From: Aphanothece sp. CMT-3BRIN-NPC111
GTDB lineage: Bacteria > Cyanobacteriota > Cyanobacteriia > Cyanobacteriales > JAHHGU01
DNA: 43,486 nt
Direction of reading: 5' to 3'
Assembly (NCBI GenBank): GCA_019359765.1
Contig: JAHHGU010000046.1
Location: 1 to 43,486 of the forward strand
Part shown: one piece after another, positions 41,336-43,486 of the stretch
How positions within the stretch are numbered: position 1 is the stretch's first letter
Layout of the letters: every line of letters begins with the position of its first letter
The notes under the pieces: generated by a model
Database searches by the model: none
Told to the model about the DNA's origin: nothing
The model's input: only the letters and a program-made list of their open reading frames with translations
Made by a program: the position numbers and the translations under genes

Positions 41336-41352
41336 TTAGACTTCTTGCAAAA
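41336..41352. repeat. Solo end of the TAGACTTCTTGCAAAA MITE family
   Basis: TTAGACTTCTTGCAAAA matches the left terminal repeat of the element at 29756-29860. No second end is seen nearby, so this is a remnant or a coincidental transcript end. Confidence 0.5.
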
Positions 41353-41428
41353 TCTTAATTTTGGTTTTAATTAATTACTAGTGGAGCATCAATGTAGAGT
41401 CGAGGGGTAAACGTTAAAACACTTCTCC

Positions 41429-41464
41429 CTTGTCCCTCTTGTCCCCCTTGTCCCCCTTGTCCCT
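41429..41464. repeat. Nonamer tandem repeat CTTGTCCCY x4
   Basis: Four contiguous 9-bp units (CTTGTCCCT, CTTGTCCCC, CTTGTCCCC, CTTGTCCCT) lie 27 bp before the start of the transporter gene, i.e. in its 5' leader. Confidence 0.85.
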
Positions 41465-41490
41465 AGTTCCTACTCGCTACTGCTTAAATC

Positions 41491-42615
41491 ATGTTCGAGC
41501 GGCGCACTGCTATTACCCTGTCTAACATCCTGCTAATTGTTGCCACTGGCTTGCTGCTGGTGCTGCTGTGGCAACTGCGGAGTCTACTCGTCATCCTGAT
41601 GATTGCCGTGGTGCTGGCAGCTGCCCTTGCACCCGTAGTTGATTGGGCTGACCGTTGGAGTATTCCCCGTTGGTTAACAGTCGTGGGAGTTTATCTGGCT
41701 TTGATCGCTGGGCTGACTGGTGTGGGCGTGTTTATTGGCCCCCCAGTGGTTACTCAAATTGAGCGTTTAATCCGTCAGTTACCAGTCTATTTAGAACTTC
41801 TTCGGAGTTTGGCGGAAAATTTAGCAGTTCGCCTGGGAATGACTCAGCCAGAATTGCTGCGTCGAATTTTTGATATTCAGGGTCTTACAAGTTGGGTAAT
41901 TGGTTCAAGTCAACAATTTCTGGTGCGCTCTTACGGTGTCACAAGAGGCATTATTGGTGCCATCTTTAGCTTGGTTTTAGCTTTGGTGATTTCGGGGTAT
42001 ATGTTGGCGGGTAGTGAAAACTTGATTAAAGGCTTAGTCAGTATATTCCCACGCCCCTGGGATGAACGCCTCGCGGCTCAAGTCGATCCAGTCAGCAACC
42101 GTATGGGCAGCTACATCCAAGGTCGGGTTTTGGTTTCCGCGATTTTGGGGGTAGCGATTACCTTAGGCTTAAGCTTTTTGGGGCTGTCGGAGTTTTCTTT
42201 AGCGCTGGGCGTTATTGCTGGCTTCACAAATTTAATTCCTTTCGTCGGACCGATTCTGGGTGCAGTTCCGGCTTTGATCGTCGCTGTTTCCCAGCCAGGG
42301 TTAACATTTCTGTGGGTGCTGCTGTTGTTCGTGATTATCCAGAATGTGGAAACTTATGTACTTGACCCCCTGCTGGTAGGTCCTTCTGTAAAAGTACACC
42401 CGTTATATCAACTTTTGGCTGTACTGGGAGGAACACAGGTTTTAGGCATTGTTGGCGCGTTAATTGTCCCGCCTTGGGTTGCTGGTGCTGCTGTACTTTT
42501 AGAGAATCTTTACTTAAAACCGAAAATGCTAGCGGAACAACAAGCCCAGCTTGTAGAGTATCCCCAGGACAGCTTAAGCGGTTTGCCCAATAATTCGCCA
42601 ACTTTGAAGCAATAA
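41491..42615 (+). CDS. AI-2E family transporter (PerM/TqsA-like)
   Basis: The 374-residue membrane protein has the family layout: two N-terminal helices (about 8-48), a third at 60-85, a periplasmic or cytosolic segment, then helices near 150-180, 205-290 and 300-340. The signature GFTNLIPFVGPILGAVPAL is seen near residue 250. Family members export small molecules or ions, and some export the signal AI-2; the substrate is not predictable here. The ATG start follows a nonamer repeat. No luxS is present in the window. Confidence 0.9.
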   Translation: MFERRTAITLSNILLIVATGLLLVLLWQLRSLLVILMIAVVLAAALAPVVDWADRWSIPRWLTVVGVYLALIAGLTGVGVFIGPPVVTQIERLIRQLPVYLELLRSLAENLAVRLGMTQPELLRRIFDIQGLTSWVIGSSQQFLVRSYGVTRGIIGAIFSLVLALVISGYMLAGSENLIKGLVSIFPRPWDERLAAQVDPVSNRMGSYIQGRVLVSAILGVAITLGLSFLGLSEFSLALGVIAGFTNLIPFVGPILGAVPALIVAVSQPGLTFLWVLLLFVIIQNVETYVLDPLLVGPSVKVHPLYQLLAVLGGTQVLGIVGALIVPPWVAGAAVLLENLYLKPKMLAEQQAQLVEYPQDSLSGLPNNSPTLKQ

Positions 42616-42718
42616 GCGATCGCTCCCGGCTATGCGGCTTTCTCACCTTGAACCCTTGCTAAAACAGAACTAAGTTATCTCAACCTAACCTACAGGGATC
42701 GTGAGAGATTGCACATAA

Positions 42719-42748
42719 TGTAGAGACGTTGCATGAAACGTCTCTACA
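42719..42748 (+). terminator. Hairpin TGTAGAGACGTT/AACGTCTCTACA
   Basis: A perfect 12-bp stem with a 6-nt GCATGA loop lies 104 bp after the transporter gene. This stem-loop sequence recurs in many cyanobacterial genomes as an interspersed repeat. A terminator role is inferred. Confidence 0.65.
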
Positions 42749-42834
42749 AAGTTTTGGATTTTGGTGAGTATGGCTATTTAACGGCACATGATCTGAACGA
42801 GTATTAAACCAGACTTGATATCGCTTAAGTTTCT

Positions 42835-43010
42835 TTGCGTTTCTCTTTCACATAAATCTTTCTACTAGGAAAAATAATTTCAATTCCCTCTCTATAAACC
42901 AAATCTTGAGGATATCGTGCATAGATTTAAATATTAGTTCATTAGCTGGCAATCTCACTTCAACAACTAGCGTTTTAAATTTATGTTGAACGAAATTTTC
43001 AAAAATTATC
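42835..43010 (-). pseudogene. Possible frameshifted gene remnant
   Basis: Two overlapping minus-strand frames look coding: one reads KTLVVEVRLPANELIFKSM, the other continues RYPQDLVYREGIEIIFPSRK to a stop at 42835-42837. A single-base shift near 42925 would join them. No start codon is evident and no family is recognised. A MITE bounds it at 43015. Confidence 0.3.
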
Positions 43011-43014
43011 CTAG

Positions 43015-43145
43015 CTATAGCAATCCTACTAAGTGATTCGTGAGATTGTCCCTTTCTTTTCTTCCTTGGCGATATTTGCGTCTTTGCGGTTCATTCACGA
43101 CAATAAAATTCACAACTCAAATAGGATTGCTATAGGAATAAGGTT
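43015..43145. mobile_element. MITE-like element with CTATAGCAATCCTA ends
   Basis: CTATAGCAATCCTA (43015-43028) and TAGGATTGCTATAG (43132-43145) are perfect 14-bp terminal inverted repeats flanking a 103-bp non-coding core. The TA-rich ends would suit an IS630/Tc1-type element, but no transposase is present. Confidence 0.75.
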
Positions 43146-43220
43146 AATATCAATGCTAGAGGAATAATCCATGTTAGATATTGATTCATGCCCGTAAAAT
43201 CTTCCTTATACTTAGGATTA

Positions 43221-43486
43221 CTATGACAGCATTTGCTTCATCTGGTTGAGATTCTCTGGGCTGAGGGTAACTTTTACTTGCAATTGTTGCTGGGTGTCGC
43301 GTAACGTGAGGAGGTAGTGTTCACCAACGCTAGTTAGTTGCAATTGAGGATTACCGATTTCAATGGTCTGATAAATAATTTCCGGTAGCCCCACTCGGAT
43401 GACAACTTCTTTTTGCGACTGAGGGTATATATAGATATTCTGGCGGAGGGTATCGAGTTCGAGTTTATGAGGCGTGGTACTACGTT
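43221..43486 (-). CDS. C-terminal part of an unrecognised protein (runs off the window)
   Basis: An open frame enters from the right edge and ends at a TAG at 43221-43223, giving 87 residues. It contains YIYPQSQKEVVIRVGLPEII, IGNPQLQLTSVGEHYLLTLR and a final VKVTLSPENLNQMKQMLS. The alternating hydrophobic pattern suggests beta-strands with a C-terminal helix. No family is recognised. The start codon lies outside the window. Confidence 0.65.
   Translation of the reverse strand, partial: RSTTPHKLELDTLRQNIYIYPQSQKEVVIRVGLPEIIYQTIEIGNPQLQLTSVGEHYLLTLRDTQQQLQVKVTLSPENLNQMKQMLS

Noticed and set aside
41429..41464. CRISPR array
   Set aside because: The repeats are 9 bp and contiguous, without spacers. 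All direct-repeat arrays in the window are short tandem repeats.

Overview
The window is a piece of a cyanobacterial chromosome. This rests on many copies of the HIP1 octamer GCGATCGC and on a set of cyanobacteria-typical genes: kaiB, the carboxysome shell gene ccmP, psb28, psb34, ctpA, DUF1830 and DUF4079 genes, a XisF-like recombinase, pentapeptide-repeat genes and a carotenoid oxygenase. Heptameric and nonameric tandem repeats, several MITE-like elements and large multidomain signalling proteins suggest a large-genome lineage of the Nostocales or Chroococcidiopsis type. Species cannot be read from the window. There are no rRNA or tRNA genes, CRISPR arrays or prophage.

Layout. 0.3-4.3 kb (+): a stand-alone kaiB, a VOC-fold protein, a serine-recombinase-like protein with altered catalytic residues, the carboxysome shell protein CcmP and a pentapeptide-repeat protein. 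4.4-10 kb (-): a stand-alone AMIN protein, a glutathione S-transferase, a MITE cluster, and a likely operon of a B12-type radical SAM protein, a DICT + degenerate HD-GYP protein and a second pentapeptide protein. 10.5-15.1 kb (+): DUF1830, DUF4079, thiO, a small membrane protein, thiG and psb34 (59 codons). 15.2-23.5 kb (-): a second B12-type radical SAM protein, a cyclase-family hydrolase, an acyl-CoA-dehydrogenase-like flavoprotein lacking the usual base, a LOV-PAS-GAF histidine kinase, a gene graveyard (TnpB and topoisomerase IB remnants) and an SLH lipoprotein. 23.7-32 kb: lepB (+), a 1699-residue kinase/ATPase/GAF/GGDEF protein (-) and a long carotenoid oxygenase (-). 32.3-43.5 kb: recJ and ctpA (+); moaB, psb28, dtd and a CobW-type GTPase (-); cysS and an AI-2E-family transporter (+); a partial gene (-) at the right edge.

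Themes. Light and photosystem II biology recur: Psb28, Psb34, a CtpA-type protease, a radical SAM protein of a family associated with photosystem II high-light acclimation, an HLR1-like promoter motif, and a kinase that appears to combine a LOV domain with a GAF domain carrying both cysteines of DXCF-type cyanobacteriochromes. ThiO and ThiG supply successive steps of thiazole synthesis.

The intergenic DNA is unusually structured. At least three MITE-like families with terminal inverted repeats are present, one of which supplies a gene's stop codon. Short tandem repeats abut several stop codons and form in-frame inserts in recJ and thiO. HIP1 octamers form the arms of terminator-like hairpins. 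The most interesting items are the predicted dual photoreceptor kinase, the in-frame repeat inserts and the chimeric TnpB/topoisomerase IB relic. No complete, clearly new multi-gene system was found.
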